Shown piece after piece: positions 50,915 through 60,104 of a stretch of DNA of 64,000 nucleotides. Under the pieces are notes generated by a model that worked only from the letters and a program-made list of their open reading frames with translations, searched no databases and was not told where the DNA came from. This DNA comes from an uncultured Aquimarina sp. (GTDB taxonomy: Bacteria; Bacteroidota; Bacteroidia; Flavobacteriales; Flavobacteriaceae). The stretch's first letter is position 1. The number at the start of each line of letters is the position of its first letter. The DNA lies in assembly GCA_947493035.1 (NCBI GenBank), contig CANLOW010000001.1, positions 558,001 to 622,000 of the forward strand, given 5' to 3'. The position numbers and the translations under genes were made by a program.

Positions 50915-53900
50915 TTATTTTTTGATAAACTTCCTTGCTGTATCTTCTCCTTGAAGTTTAATATAATACACCCCAGCTGGTAAGGAAGATACATCTACAG
51001 AGCTTCCTTTTCCAAAGAATCCTAATTTAGAATATTCAGAAAACACAAACCAATTCCCGTCAAAATTGCCTCCAACATTCAACATATCAACTGTTGGATT
51101 AGGGAATATAGTAATCTCATTTCCTACTCTATAACTATCATTATCAACTCTTAAGACAACTTCTTCCTTATAAAATGCAAATTTAGAACGGTTTTCGGCA
51201 ATCAACTTAACAGCAATTCTCATACTATGACCTTTAGGTAAAAGACGCTTACTAGGTATCTTAGTTCCATCCTTGAAATATCTAGGAATTGAATGGTATA
51301 CTGTTTCTACACCTTCATTAGGTTGATGACCTAGAATTACACGCTCAGCTTTAGTAGCATTTACCACTTTACCTTTAGCATTAATTTGCTGAAATTTAAT
51401 CCTAACTGCCGTAAGATCTTCTTCTATATTATTTTCAACACCTGTAGCGTATTTAATATCTAAGGGCATTGTATCTCCTAATCTAAAAACAGCTATATCT
51501 TTTTCATCAGGCATATATTCTTCTATATTTTCGATAGTCACCATACGCTCACGATCTTCAATAAAACGATTGATTACGATTTCTTGTACAAACTCGACAG
51601 TTTCACTTCCATTTTCAGCAGTAAGTGTAGCCACAATTGCTAAAACATGCCCTCCGGGTAACTCTTCAGAAATAAAAATCTCATTTCCATTATCATATTC
51701 TGAAGGCAGTCTAAAGTCATAAGTAACTGTATCCGAATTTACCCCTAAATCATCTACAACAATATCTGCTGTAGAACGGCTTACAATTCCTCCTGATTGA
51801 TCTAATTGCCTCAATTCTAAAGACACTTCTGTAAGATCTTCAATTCTATTTGGAAAAACGGCTGTGTTATAAGTAATATCTAAAGGCAATACTCTTCCTT
51901 CATCAAAAGTTGGCAACGTAGCGCCTACAGGAATAAAGTTAGGAAGGTTGTCGATAGCTATTGCTCGATCCACATCTGGTACTGGTGTATTAATTATCAC
52001 TCCTGTAGTTATATTAATAGCATCAGCTTGACCATCTATAGCCATGCTAATTAGTAATAATAATCGATGCCCTCCAGGGAGATCTTCTGAATTAATTACA
52101 GAATTCCCATTATCATAAACTAAAGGCAACGTATAATCGAAAGTAACCGTATCAGCATTCAGGGCATCATCTGTAATTACAGCTTCAAACGAACTTGTAG
52201 AAACAATTCCTCCTGACTGATCTACTTGCTGTAGCTGCATAGAAATAGATGTTAAATCTTCTTCAACATTATCCAATACCTCAGTGGCATATGTTAAAGT
52301 AGTAGAGAAAGTTTGACCGTCATAAAACACGGGAAACATTGTATCTTCTAGAATATATTCTTCTATATTATTCCAAACTAGGGTGCGATCTCTATCTTCT
52401 TTATTGATAACAATCTCAGTATTTGCATTCGCAAAACCAGTATCTCCGTTTACCGACATAAAAGTCAATAAAAACAACTTATGCCCTTCTGGAAGATCGA
52501 TACTAGCAGGAATATTTGAACCATCATCAAAAGTAGTAGGTAAAGTATAATCGAAAGTAACTGTATCGACATTTACTTGGTCATCTGAGACTACTGCTTG
52601 AAAAGTACTTCTATTGATCGTATCAAAATTCTCATCCAATTGAGCAACTTGCATTGCAATATAGGTTAAGTCTTCAACAATATTATCTGTTACTCCAGTT
52701 TGATATGATAAGGTAGTAGAAAAAGTTTGACCTTCCGTAAATTCAGGAACATTACCTCCAACTAATATATAATCACTGATATTATCAAAAGTTACAGCTC
52801 TATCTCTGTCAGGAACAGGAGCGTTCACTACAATTTCCATATTTGCATCTGCAAAACCTGTGTCTCCATCTACAGACATAAATGTTAATAAAAACAAACG
52901 ATGTCCCACAGGTAATTCTTCTGTAGTAGGGATCTCCGTACCATCTTCGAAAGTAGTAGGTAATTCAAAATCGAAAGTTGTTGTGTCAACATTTGCTTCA
53001 TCTCCTGAAACTACGGCTTGAAAAGCACTTCTATTTACTGGTGTGAAATTTTCATCCAATTGAGCTACTTGCATTGCCACATAACCTAAATCTTCTTCAA
53101 CCCCATTTTCAATACCTGTAGCATATGACAGCGTAGTAGAAAATACTTGACCTTCTAAGAAAGTAGGTAAAACTCCTGTTGCAGGAACATAATCAGCTGC
53201 ATTATCAAAAGAAATAACCCTTGTTCTACTTGGCAAAGTATCCGTAATTACAACCTCTGTATTATCATTAGCAAAACCTGTATCTCCATCTACTGACATA
53301 AAAACCAATAAAAAGAATCTATGACCAGTCGGTAAATCTACTGTTAATGGGATTTCTGTACCGTCATCAAAAGTAGTAGGCAATGTGTAATCAAAAGTAG
53401 CCGTATCAGCATTTATTTGATCTCCATCAATCACTCCTTCAAAAGAACTTGTATTTACTTGAGCAAAGTTTTCATCTAACTGTGTTAATTGCATTGCCAC
53501 ATAACCCAAATCTTCTTCTACATCATTCAAAGAAGCTGTCGCATAGGTTAAAGTAGTTGAAAAAGTTTGACCTGATAAAAACGTTGGCAACACTTCTCCA
53601 TTAGGTACAAAAGTAGACTTGTTATCCCATGATATGGAACGATCTCTATTCGGAATAGCACTTAATGTAATTGAAGTATTTGCATCTGCAAAATTTGTGT
53701 TTTCATCAGTAGACATAAAAATTAACAATGTCAACTCATGTCCTTCTGGCAATGTAGCACCTGTAGGAAGTGGATTTGTTTCAGCTTCATCAAAATATGT
53801 TGGGATCGTGTAAGCAAAATTTACACTTCCAGTATTAGATGATTCGTTTCCTAAAATCGTAGTAAAAGGTGATTCGGCAACGACTGCACCTTCTTCATCC

Positions 53901-56473
53901 GTTTGGCGCACTAAAGTCGCAATATAAAATAAATCTTCTTCTATGCGATTTGTTAAACCTGTAGCATAACTTAATTCTAATGAAATATTTTGTGCTGCTG
54001 AAAGTGAAGGAATTGTCTCACCTTCAGGAATAAAATCTGTGATATTATTCCATACTAAAGATCTTTCACGATCAGGAACTTCATTAATAACTATCTCTGT
54101 ATTTGCATTTACAAAACCAGTATTATTATCTATAGCCAAAAATAACAGCAAGATCAATTGATGACCTTCTGGCAAATCGGCCGTAACAGGAATTGGATTA
54201 GTAACCTCAGCATCGAAATGCGTTGGCACATCATATGAAATATTAATAATTCCCGAATTATCGGCCTCATCAGGAACCAATGTAGTAAAAGGCGAAGTAG
54301 CTACCTCTTCTCCTGCTTCATCTAATTGACGTACTTGAGCAGCTATATAAAATAAATCTTCTTCTAATTGATTTGTAACCCCAGTACCATAAGATAATTC
54401 TAAACTCATCTCTTGCCCTACAACAACTTCAGGAAACGTTCCTCCTATTGGAATAAAATCAGTGATATTATCGAAAGTTAAAAAACGTGTTCTATCACTA
54501 ATTTGTGATCTAGCTACAGTTCTAGAAAAATCGAACGTTTGTAAAGCACAACTACTTACAAAACCACCATCATCATTAAAAGTAACCGATACGGCGTTGT
54601 TTCCTGCGATTAGTATATTATATGGCACTTCTATTTCTAAAATCCCGAAGAACGTATCTCTTTGATCTTGTGTGTCACCACGGTAATCCGTAGGTACTGG
54701 CACAGGAGTACCGTTTACAGCAATTGTAGGTATACGACTAGCATCTAAAGCGCGCCCTACACCCAAACGTATTACAGCTTCACCCTGTGTACCTAAAGGA
54801 ACGTTTGGAACTGTAAAATCTATCACTTGATCCGCAACAATTGGTTGCTTGTATGTAGTTGCATAAGTTTTAACTTCTTGAGAAGTCTCAGAAATAGCTA
54901 ATGGTGTATCAAAACTAAATGCTAAAATCATAGTTGCTTCTGCATTTAATACTACAGAAGTAGGTACTTCATTTATGTTAGTAATATCTAAAACTGGTAC
55001 ATTGTTTCCTCCTAAAAACAAATGCTTAATTTCTAGATTAGTTACGTTAGAAGTTCCTAACCCAAATTGATTTAGATTAATCGTTTGTCCACTCTCAGCA
55101 AGGTTATTCAATATTAAATATCCCGTATTTGATGTTTGATCTACATAAGCATCGACCATTACATCTAAATCTGTTGATTTAGTATCAACACGTGTACCTT
55201 TAACATCGCTCCACAATTGGTAAAACTTTACTAATTCTGAAAACACCCAGTCTCCCGAATATTCAGCAGGTTCATTTTCACGACGCATCATACGCCATGG
55301 ATAGGCAAATCCATCAGCTATATTTCCAAATAAAAAATCAGCACGGTGCAATGCAAAAGGAATCGTTTTTTGAATAACATCAGGACGCTCCATAAACTGC
55401 ATCATCATCGAACTAAATGATTTCATATTTAACCAATCACGAGCTGGTGACCATGGTTGTGCATAAAAATCATTCAATTGACCTCCATATTCAGAAATAA
55501 CAACAGGCTTTACTTCTCCATCGGAAATGGTACTGTAATGCTCAATCATATCCATGGTAGCCTCCATGTTTCCTCCTTTACGCAATTGTTTTTTACCTCC
55601 AATACTATGGAAATCATAAAGGTGATATGAGTAAAAATCCATTTCAGGCCCTACTTCATCTATAAAACGTTTCCAGCGTTCTTCCCACTGACCAAACATT
55701 TCATTATTTTGTGGTTGAAGACCTACCTTTTCTAAATCAGGAAATGCTGTACAAAAACCTCCAATCTTACTAGATGGAGCATATTTACGTATAGAATCTG
55801 CAACTGTAGAATGCATTTTGAAAATATCATCTATAGTACCTCCTCCGTGAAGATTTTCATCTACTAATGGCCAAACTGGCTCATTCATTACTTCTACGAA
55901 TTCAGGTCTTGGAGTACCATTAACTCCTCCTTCTCCATAAGCATCTCGTAAAAAAATCCCCATATACTGCCCTAAAGCAGACCCGAAAGGCTCTTCGGCC
56001 GTGTCTGTTGTAGACCAAGTCCAACCTTGTCCAGTAGGGTTTGCTCCATTCGGATAAAAAGGTACATCTTGAGCTGCGGTAATCACTGAACCTTTTTCAT
56101 AAAGATGTTTTGAGGTTCTATTTGCGTAACTATTATTAAGAATGCTACCCCACTCGGTAATACTTTCAGGATCTGCAAATCCTGGGCGATTTGCATTTTC
56201 TCGTATTTGATCACCTACAAAACGCATACGTCCTGTATCGCGTCCATTATAAGCATCATAGATATTCATTAAAGAATCTAATTTCCCTAATTCATCATTG
56301 TAATCATTTTCCGATGATGTTGAATGTAGGGTAATAAATTTGTTTCGGTCAAAAGTTTCTTGTCCACCAACAACATGTTTCATGTCGAAGTTAACATCAA
56401 CTTCTACCTGAGCAGTAGCTACACTTACTGTTCCTAGTAAGAATAAACTAGTAGATAGTTTTTGTATATTCAT
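50915..56473 (-). CDS. Secreted giant GH86 beta-agarase/beta-porphyranase with eight 140-residue repeats and T9SS tail
   Basis: 1852-residue extracellular enzyme. Signal peptide (1-21), then a GH86 TIM-barrel core (about 25-640) with 'VEVDVNFDMKHVVGGQETFDR', acid/base Glu in 'FVEVMNEPVWP' (about 198) and nucleophile Glu in 'VVISEYGGQLNDF' (about 328). C-terminal barrel-associated beta domains follow ('RLGVGRALDASRIPTIAVNG'). Residues about 657-1785 are eight tandem repeats, then a T9SS sorting domain ('ITIFPNPTVDMLNVGG'). GH86 enzymes cut agarose or porphyran internally; the cluster with GH16 genes agrees. The gene is monocistronic, with a TAnnTTTG-type box upstream. Repeats are not a named carbohydrate-binding family I can recognise. 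Confidence 0.9.
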   Translation of the reverse strand: MNIQKLSTSLFLLGTVSVATAQVEVDVNFDMKHVVGGQETFDRNKFITLHSTSSENDYNDELGKLDSLMNIYDAYNGRDTGRMRFVGDQIRENANRPGFADPESITEWGSILNNSYANRTSKHLYEKGSVITAAQDVPFYPNGANPTGQGWTWSTTDTAEEPFGSALGQYMGIFLRDAYGEGGVNGTPRPEFVEVMNEPVWPLVDENLHGGGTIDDIFKMHSTVADSIRKYAPSSKIGGFCTAFPDLEKVGLQPQNNEMFGQWEERWKRFIDEVGPEMDFYSYHLYDFHSIGGKKQLRKGGNMEATMDMIEHYSTISDGEVKPVVISEYGGQLNDFYAQPWSPARDWLNMKSFSSMMMQFMERPDVIQKTIPFALHRADFLFGNIADGFAYPWRMMRRENEPAEYSGDWVFSELVKFYQLWSDVKGTRVDTKSTDLDVMVDAYVDQTSNTGYLILNNLAESGQTINLNQFGLGTSNVTNLEIKHLFLGGNNVPVLDITNINEVPTSVVLNAEATMILAFSFDTPLAISETSQEVKTYATTYKQPIVADQVIDFTVPNVPLGTQGEAVIRLGVGRALDASRIPTIAVNGTPVPVPTDYRGDTQDQRDTFFGILEIEVPYNILIAGNNAVSVTFNDDGGFVSSCALQTFDFSRTVARSQISDRTRFLTFDNITDFIPIGGTFPEVVVGQEMSLELSYGTGVTNQLEEDLFYIAAQVRQLDEAGEEVATSPFTTLVPDEADNSGIINISYDVPTHFDAEVTNPIPVTADLPEGHQLILLLFLAIDNNTGFVNANTEIVINEVPDRERSLVWNNITDFIPEGETIPSLSAAQNISLELSYATGLTNRIEEDLFYIATLVRQTDEEGAVVAESPFTTILGNESSNTGSVNFAYTIPTYFDEAETNPLPTGATLPEGHELTLLIFMSTDENTNFADANTSITLSAIPNRDRSISWDNKSTFVPNGEVLPTFLSGQTFSTTLTYATASLNDVEEDLGYVAMQLTQLDENFAQVNTSSFEGVIDGDQINADTATFDYTLPTTFDDGTEIPLTVDLPTGHRFFLLVFMSVDGDTGFANDNTEVVITDTLPSRTRVISFDNAADYVPATGVLPTFLEGQVFSTTLSYATGIENGVEEDLGYVAMQVAQLDENFTPVNRSAFQAVVSGDEANVDTTTFDFELPTTFEDGTEIPTTEELPVGHRLFLLTFMSVDGDTGFADANMEIVVNAPVPDRDRAVTFDNISDYILVGGNVPEFTEGQTFSTTLSYQTGVTDNIVEDLTYIAMQVAQLDENFDTINRSTFQAVVSDDQVNVDTVTFDYTLPTTFDDGSNIPASIDLPEGHKLFLLTFMSVNGDTGFANANTEIVINKEDRDRTLVWNNIEEYILEDTMFPVFYDGQTFSTTLTYATEVLDNVEEDLTSISMQLQQVDQSGGIVSTSSFEAVITDDALNADTVTFDYTLPLVYDNGNSVINSEDLPGGHRLLLLISMAIDGQADAINITTGVIINTPVPDVDRAIAIDNLPNFIPVGATLPTFDEGRVLPLDITYNTAVFPNRIEDLTEVSLELRQLDQSGGIVSRSTADIVVDDLGVNSDTVTYDFRLPSEYDNGNEIFISEELPGGHVLAIVATLTAENGSETVEFVQEIVINRFIEDRERMVTIENIEEYMPDEKDIAVFRLGDTMPLDIKYATGVENNIEEDLTAVRIKFQQINAKGKVVNATKAERVILGHQPNEGVETVYHSIPRYFKDGTKIPSKRLLPKGHSMRIAVKLIAENRSKFAFYKEEVVLRVDNDSYRVGNEITIFPNPTVDMLNVGGNFDGNWFVFSEYSKLGFFGKGSSVDVSSLPAGVYYIKLQGEDTARKFIKK
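51115..54500 (-). repeat. Eight tandem 420-base (140-residue) coding repeats inside the GH86 gene
   Basis: Repeat starts fall near 54497, 54075, 53652, 53233, 52811, 52398, 51978 and 51557, an almost constant 413-423 bases. Each encodes 'DR.R.l.w.Ni..fiP.g..P.f..Gq' at its start, 'EEDL.y' in the middle and 'LP.GH.l.ll.fms.d..t.f..aNte' near its end. Repeats 3-6 are most alike. Divergence shows they are old and not recent slippage. Confidence 0.85.
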
Positions 56474-56510
56474 AAGTATTCAATTGTTCTTAATAAAATT
56501 CGAAGGCTCT

Positions 56511-56518
56511 CAAATCTA
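56511..56518 (-). promoter_or_regulatory. -7 element of the GH86 gene
   Basis: Minus-strand TAGATTTG matches TAnnTTTG. No TTG box at 17-23 bases; the second GH16 operator core is absent here, so GH86 may be controlled separately. Confidence 0.4.
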
Positions 56519-56651
56519 TAAATTATCTTCAGCATTTTAACTTTATTTATAATTTTCAAACAATAGTTTCACTTTATTTCAACTTTTATTTCAAAAAAAA
56601 TACAATTACTATGTTTTAAATGAAGGCATTAGTGTTTTTATTAATTTTTCG

Positions 56652-56834
56652 TTAAGAAAACCCTCTTAACATAGAGGCAACGCTTATGAAACTATAGTAA
56701 AACACAATGCACAAAGAGCTAGCAATACAAAACCATCCAATAAAGGCAAATATGAATTGATAAGACAAAAAAGCAATCATATTTCCTATTCCTTCACCCC
56801 AGCTATTTTGCAAAATTTTTAAAGAAAAATTCAT
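56652..56834 (-). CDS. Weakly supported 60-residue membrane peptide
   Basis: The only frame of note in this gap. It would encode one or two hydrophobic helices ('MIAFLSYQFIFAFIGWFCIASSLCIVFYYSF') and starts at ATG 56834 (a TTG precedes it). No ribosome-binding or promoter signal, no recognised family. Hydrophobic frames arise easily in AT-rich DNA, so this may be chance. Confidence 0.22.
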   Translation of the reverse strand: MNFSLKILQNSWGEGIGNMIAFLSYQFIFAFIGWFCIASSLCIVFYYSFISVASMLRGFS

Positions 56835-57125
56835 CAATTCATGATCTAGAAAACAGCTCTCATTTTCAAAAAAAGGAACAAAGCAAAAAACGTAAAGGTT
56901 TTAAAAGCCAAGTTGTATCAATATATTAAAGGAAGCATAATATGCTATCGAAATACTATATTGGTAATCACGAAAGTGCTTATTCCGAATAAAGAAAACA
57001 AGAGACTATAGAGAGGAAAAGAAATACATAATATTAATTCTTTCGATCTCAAATTTATTTTCAGCAGTTATTTAAAACGTAATTTTATTCTCATTCCTGA
57101 GAATTGACCTGAAAATAATGAGCAT

Positions 57126-57153
57126 AAAAAAAGAGTCCACCAAAGTGGACTCT
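57126..57153 (-). terminator. Terminator of the candidate ncRNA
   Basis: Stem AGAGTCCAC (57132-57140) / GTGGACTCT (57145-57153), loop CAAA, and an A-run at 57126-57131 giving a minus-strand U-tract. No protein gene on the minus strand ends nearby. Confidence 0.8.
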
Positions 57154-57343
57154 ACTTACTAATCATAAACCGCCTAATATTACATTAGGTTTATCTTACT
57201 ATTAAATTTGAATATAGTCTTTCAAAAAGCCTTTGCAGGAACAAAAATTAAGTTAAATAGTATTTGATTGTTGTAAATTAATTAAAGGGGTAATCTACAA
57301 AGGGTAATTCAGATATGAGCATTTAGTTTTTTGATTAGTTGTT
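57132..57343 (-). ncRNA. Structured non-coding RNA, 6S-like (candidate 6S-Flavo)
   Basis: A transcript of about 190-210 nt lies between a two-box promoter and a terminator, with no reading frame of note. Seen in the sequence: the 5' end ACTAATCA (57339-57332 on the minus strand) is complementary to TGATTAGT (57165-57158) just before the terminator, giving a closing helix of 8 bp. An internal helix of 9 bp with one G-U joins CCTTTGTAG (57303-57295) to CTGCAAAGG (57238-57230). A small CCTAAT/ATTAGG hairpin (57189-57173) sits on the 3' side between them. A closed rod with a central bubble and a small 3'-strand hairpin is the known layout of 6S RNA, which binds RNA polymerase. Identity is inference; the existence of a transcript is better supported. 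Confidence 0.5.
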
Positions 57344-57347
57344 GTTG

Positions 57348-57376
57348 CAAATCTATAGTTTATAAGGACTTCCAAA
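57348..57376 (-). promoter_or_regulatory. Two-box promoter of the candidate ncRNA
   Basis: Minus-strand TTTG (57376-57373), 17-base spacer, TAGATTTG (57355-57348). This is a full TTG-N17-23-TAnnTTTG match with no protein gene behind it. Confidence 0.6.
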
Positions 57377-57670
57377 ATACATGTACAGTTTTTGTCTAGT
57401 TACCAAAAGTTCTCAAGTCAATCTAAAAATTAATTTTTCTATACAATGTCAAGTTTATTTTTTTGTAAAAAAACAAAAATCAAGTAATGAAAAAGATATT
57501 CTACTGCTACAATATCTTAAAAAAGAGAATAAAGCTCATGAGCTTCTATGATTTTAAGATTATCTCCTGAGTTCAACAAATAACCCTCGTAGCAAGCCAT
57601 GATATATTACATCCTTTAGCGGCGTCAATAAAAAAAGCTCTTTAGTTTAAAGCCCTATAACTTGTAGTTA
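57377..57670. other. Gap between the ncRNA promoter and the AraC gene terminator
   Basis: AT-rich, no convincing reading frame. A weak AAAGCTCATGAGCTT dyad (about 57532-57546) and an A-run/hairpin near 57627-57650 are present; neither is interpretable alone. Confidence 0.4.
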
Positions 57671-57714
57671 AAAAAACATGCGTTGTAGTGGATCCACTAC
57701 AACGCATGTTTTTT
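57671..57714 (-). terminator. 44-bp perfect palindrome after the AraC gene
   Basis: Two perfect 22-base arms centred on GGATCC with A-run and T-run ends, 52 bases past the stop. Works as a terminator on the minus strand and, by symmetry, also on the plus strand. Confidence 0.8.
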
Positions 57715-57765
57715 ACTTTGGTGTATTATATAATAACACCTTCACCTTAGAATTGAAAACAATTC

Positions 57766-58653
57766 TTAGGCAAGAGCACTGACATATTTCTTAGGAGTAG
57801 TACCATATTTCTTTTTAAACGCTGCTATAAAATGACTAGAAGTACTATACCCTAGTTTTAAACCTACTTCATTTACATTATCTCCTTGAGATAATAATTT
57901 ACAAGCTAACTCCATTTTATGATCAAACAAAAAAGTATATACGGGCTCTCCATAAATTTGTTTAAATCCATCTTTTAGTTTTGCTAAAGAAAGTCCAACT
58001 TCTAAAGCTAAATCTTGAACACTTGGCGGCTCTGCCATTCTATCAATGATAATATCTTTTGCTTTCTTTATTTTCTGAACATTAATCTCGTCAGCCAAAA
58101 AAGGACACTGTTCTACATCAGCATCACCCGGCTTATTGAAATGAAGACACAAAAGCTCATAGGCTTTTGCTTTGTGATATATACTATTTAAAGAAGGGTG
58201 CACTGTGAAATTCATTAATTGATTCAATACCACTGCCATTGAAGGCGTAATAGGCATATCATTATAATATTTCTTATCCTTATTATCATCACTCAAAAAT
58301 GGAATATAATGAGCATCTGAAGAAAAAAGACTATGAAACTTTTTTATAGAAATGATTAAAGAAACAATCCATGTATTTGGCTTTAATTCCAAATTCATTG
58401 GCAAGCTTCTTTGCGGATTATAAAGTAGTAAAGAAGTTTCGTCATGAATCGGTAATGTATATGACCCATTATTAAAACTAAAAATACCACTCCCCTTTAT
58501 GGTATAATGAAATTGAATAAAGCTACTATCTATTTCTCGAACAACCGTCTGAGATTGGTCTTGATCATTCTTCATTTTCAAAACCTGAAAATGATCTTCT
58601 ATCCAAATTTCTTCTAACAACCCTTCTGCGATATTTTTTTGTTGAAACTCCAT
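57766..58653 (-). CDS. AraC family transcriptional regulator divergent from hemA
   Basis: 295 residues. A cupin-like N-terminal sensing part (about 20-140, 'SSFIQFHYTIKGSGIFSFNNGSYTLP') and a C-terminal double HTH (about 200-293) with 'SVQDLALEVGLSLAKLKDGFKQIYG' and 'NVNEVGLKLGYSTSSHFIAAFKKKYGTTPKKY'. Between them lies 'DVEQCPFLADE' (about 180), a Cys-Pro dipeptide like heme-regulatory motifs. It is divergent from hemACDE, so a heme-responsive regulator of heme synthesis is plausible; that link is inference from motif and position. Confidence 0.9.
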   Translation of the reverse strand: MEFQQKNIAEGLLEEIWIEDHFQVLKMKNDQDQSQTVVREIDSSFIQFHYTIKGSGIFSFNNGSYTLPIHDETSLLLYNPQRSLPMNLELKPNTWIVSLIISIKKFHSLFSSDAHYIPFLSDDNKDKKYYNDMPITPSMAVVLNQLMNFTVHPSLNSIYHKAKAYELLCLHFNKPGDADVEQCPFLADEINVQKIKKAKDIIIDRMAEPPSVQDLALEVGLSLAKLKDGFKQIYGEPVYTFLFDHKMELACKLLSQGDNVNEVGLKLGYSTSSHFIAAFKKKYGTTPKKYVSALA

Positions 58654-58697
58654 AACTGGTTATCTTATTTTATTTTTATTCATTCTAAACTACTGTT

Positions 58698-58705
58698 CAA
58701 AAATA
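58698..58705 (-). promoter_or_regulatory. -7 element of the AraC regulator gene
   Basis: Minus-strand TATTTTTG (58705-58698), 44 bases before the ATG; no TTG partner at the right distance. Confidence 0.35.
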
Positions 58706-58797
58706 ACACTTTATCACTGTCATGCCACGTTTTTTGCGATATTTTCACATTTGCAAAATTCTAAAACCAAACGACGACATTTTAAATTCTTTTAGCG

Positions 58798-58829
58798 TTG
58801 TTTTTTGTAAATAAGTGCCATTAATTTTG
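58798..58829 (+). promoter_or_regulatory. Promoter of the hemACDE operon
   Basis: TTG (58798-58800), 21 bases, TAATTTTG (58822-58829), 20 bases before the hemA ATG. Both boxes fit the Bacteroidota consensus. Confidence 0.7.
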
Positions 58830-58849
58830 CAAACAGCTAGCGTTGTTTT

Positions 58850-60100
58850 ATGCAAGTACAAAATGAAGTTTCAAAATTAAATTTTTACTGTATCGGTCTT
58901 AACTACAAGAAAGCCGATGTAGAAACACGTGGAAATTTTAGTGTTAGCGACACTAACCAAGAAAATATCATTAAACGAGCTCAAGAAGAAAGCATTCCAT
59001 CTTTACTCGTTATTTCTACTTGTAATCGAACAGAACTTTATGGTTTTGCTCAACATCCTTTTCAACTCATCAAATTACTTTGCGAATATACTCATGGAAC
59101 TGTAGAGGAATTTGAGCAAGTTGCCTATGTTCACAAAAACAGTAACGCTATATCTCATCTCTTTAAAATGGGAACAGGATTAGACAGTCAAATTCTTGGT
59201 GACTTTGAAATTATTGGTCAATTAAAAAATGGATTTAGGCTTTCTAAAAAGTTTCAAATGATCAATCCGTTTATGGAACGATTGATCAATGCGGTGATTC
59301 AGGCTAGTAAGAGAATTAAAAATGAAACTGAAATTTCTTCTGGAGCCACTTCAGTATCATTTGCCTCTGTACAATACATCCTAAAAAATGTAGAGCATAT
59401 ATCAAGGAAAAATATTTTACTATTTGGAACTGGAAAAATCGGCAGGAACACTTGCGAAAATTTGATAAAACACACCGATAATTCGCACATTACACTTATA
59501 AACAGAACTAAAACCAAAGCTGAAGAAGTTGCTGGGAAATTCAATTTAATTGTAAAAGACTACGCAAACATCCAAGCTGAAATTACGCAAACAGATGTTT
59601 TAGTTGTCGCTACAGGGGCTCAAAACCCTACTATAAGTAAAAACTTAATTTATTCTAAAAAACCATTACTCATTTTAGATTTATCCGTTCCAAGGAATGT
59701 TTCGGATGATGTAATGGAATTAGAAAATGTTACCCTAGTTCATTTGGATCAATTATCTCAAATGACCGATGAAACCCTAATGAAGCGTCAAGAACAAGTG
59801 CCTCATGCCGAAAAAATCATTGAAGAGATTATTGCCGAATTTAGTGCTTGGTTAGAAACTAGAAAATTTGCTCCTACCATAAAAGCATTGAAAACTAAAT
59901 TAACCTTGATGCGCGATAAAGAAATCAATCAATATCGTAAAAAGAATGGCGATGTTGATTTTAGTGATGCTGCCATCATTAGCGATAAAATGATTAGCAA
60001 AATCACTTCGCAAATCGCTTTCCACTTACGAGAAGAACAACACAGTGCTGATCAAGATTTAGCATTGATTCAAAAGATATTTCAACTACAAAATTCATAG
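58850..60100 (+). CDS. hemA: Glutamyl-tRNA reductase
   Basis: First committed enzyme of the C5 route to 5-aminolevulinate and heme. Active-site Cys in 'LLVISTCNRTELYG' (about 57). Other motifs: 'LDSQILGDFEIIGQLKNGF', NADPH-binding Rossmann region 'ILLFGTGKIGRNTCENL' (about 192-207) and C-terminal dimerisation helices. Length 416. First gene of hemA-hemC-hemD-hemE and divergent from the AraC gene. The last residues run four bases before the hemC TTG. Confidence 0.95.
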   Translation: MQVQNEVSKLNFYCIGLNYKKADVETRGNFSVSDTNQENIIKRAQEESIPSLLVISTCNRTELYGFAQHPFQLIKLLCEYTHGTVEEFEQVAYVHKNSNAISHLFKMGTGLDSQILGDFEIIGQLKNGFRLSKKFQMINPFMERLINAVIQASKRIKNETEISSGATSVSFASVQYILKNVEHISRKNILLFGTGKIGRNTCENLIKHTDNSHITLINRTKTKAEEVAGKFNLIVKDYANIQAEITQTDVLVVATGAQNPTISKNLIYSKKPLLILDLSVPRNVSDDVMELENVTLVHLDQLSQMTDETLMKRQEQVPHAEKIIEEIIAEFSAWLETRKFAPTIKALKTKLTLMRDKEINQYRKKNGDVDFSDAAIISDKMISKITSQIAFHLREEQHSADQDLALIQKIFQLQNS

Positions 60101-60104
60101 TATA

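Larger units (their letters stand above)
56474..57125. other. Gap upstream of the GH86 gene
   Basis: Holds a minus-strand TAGATTTG box at 56518-56511 (38 bases before the GH86 ATG, without TTG partner). Also holds one weak small reading frame (see 56652-56834). Otherwise AT-rich sequence with no recognised feature. Confidence 0.5.
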
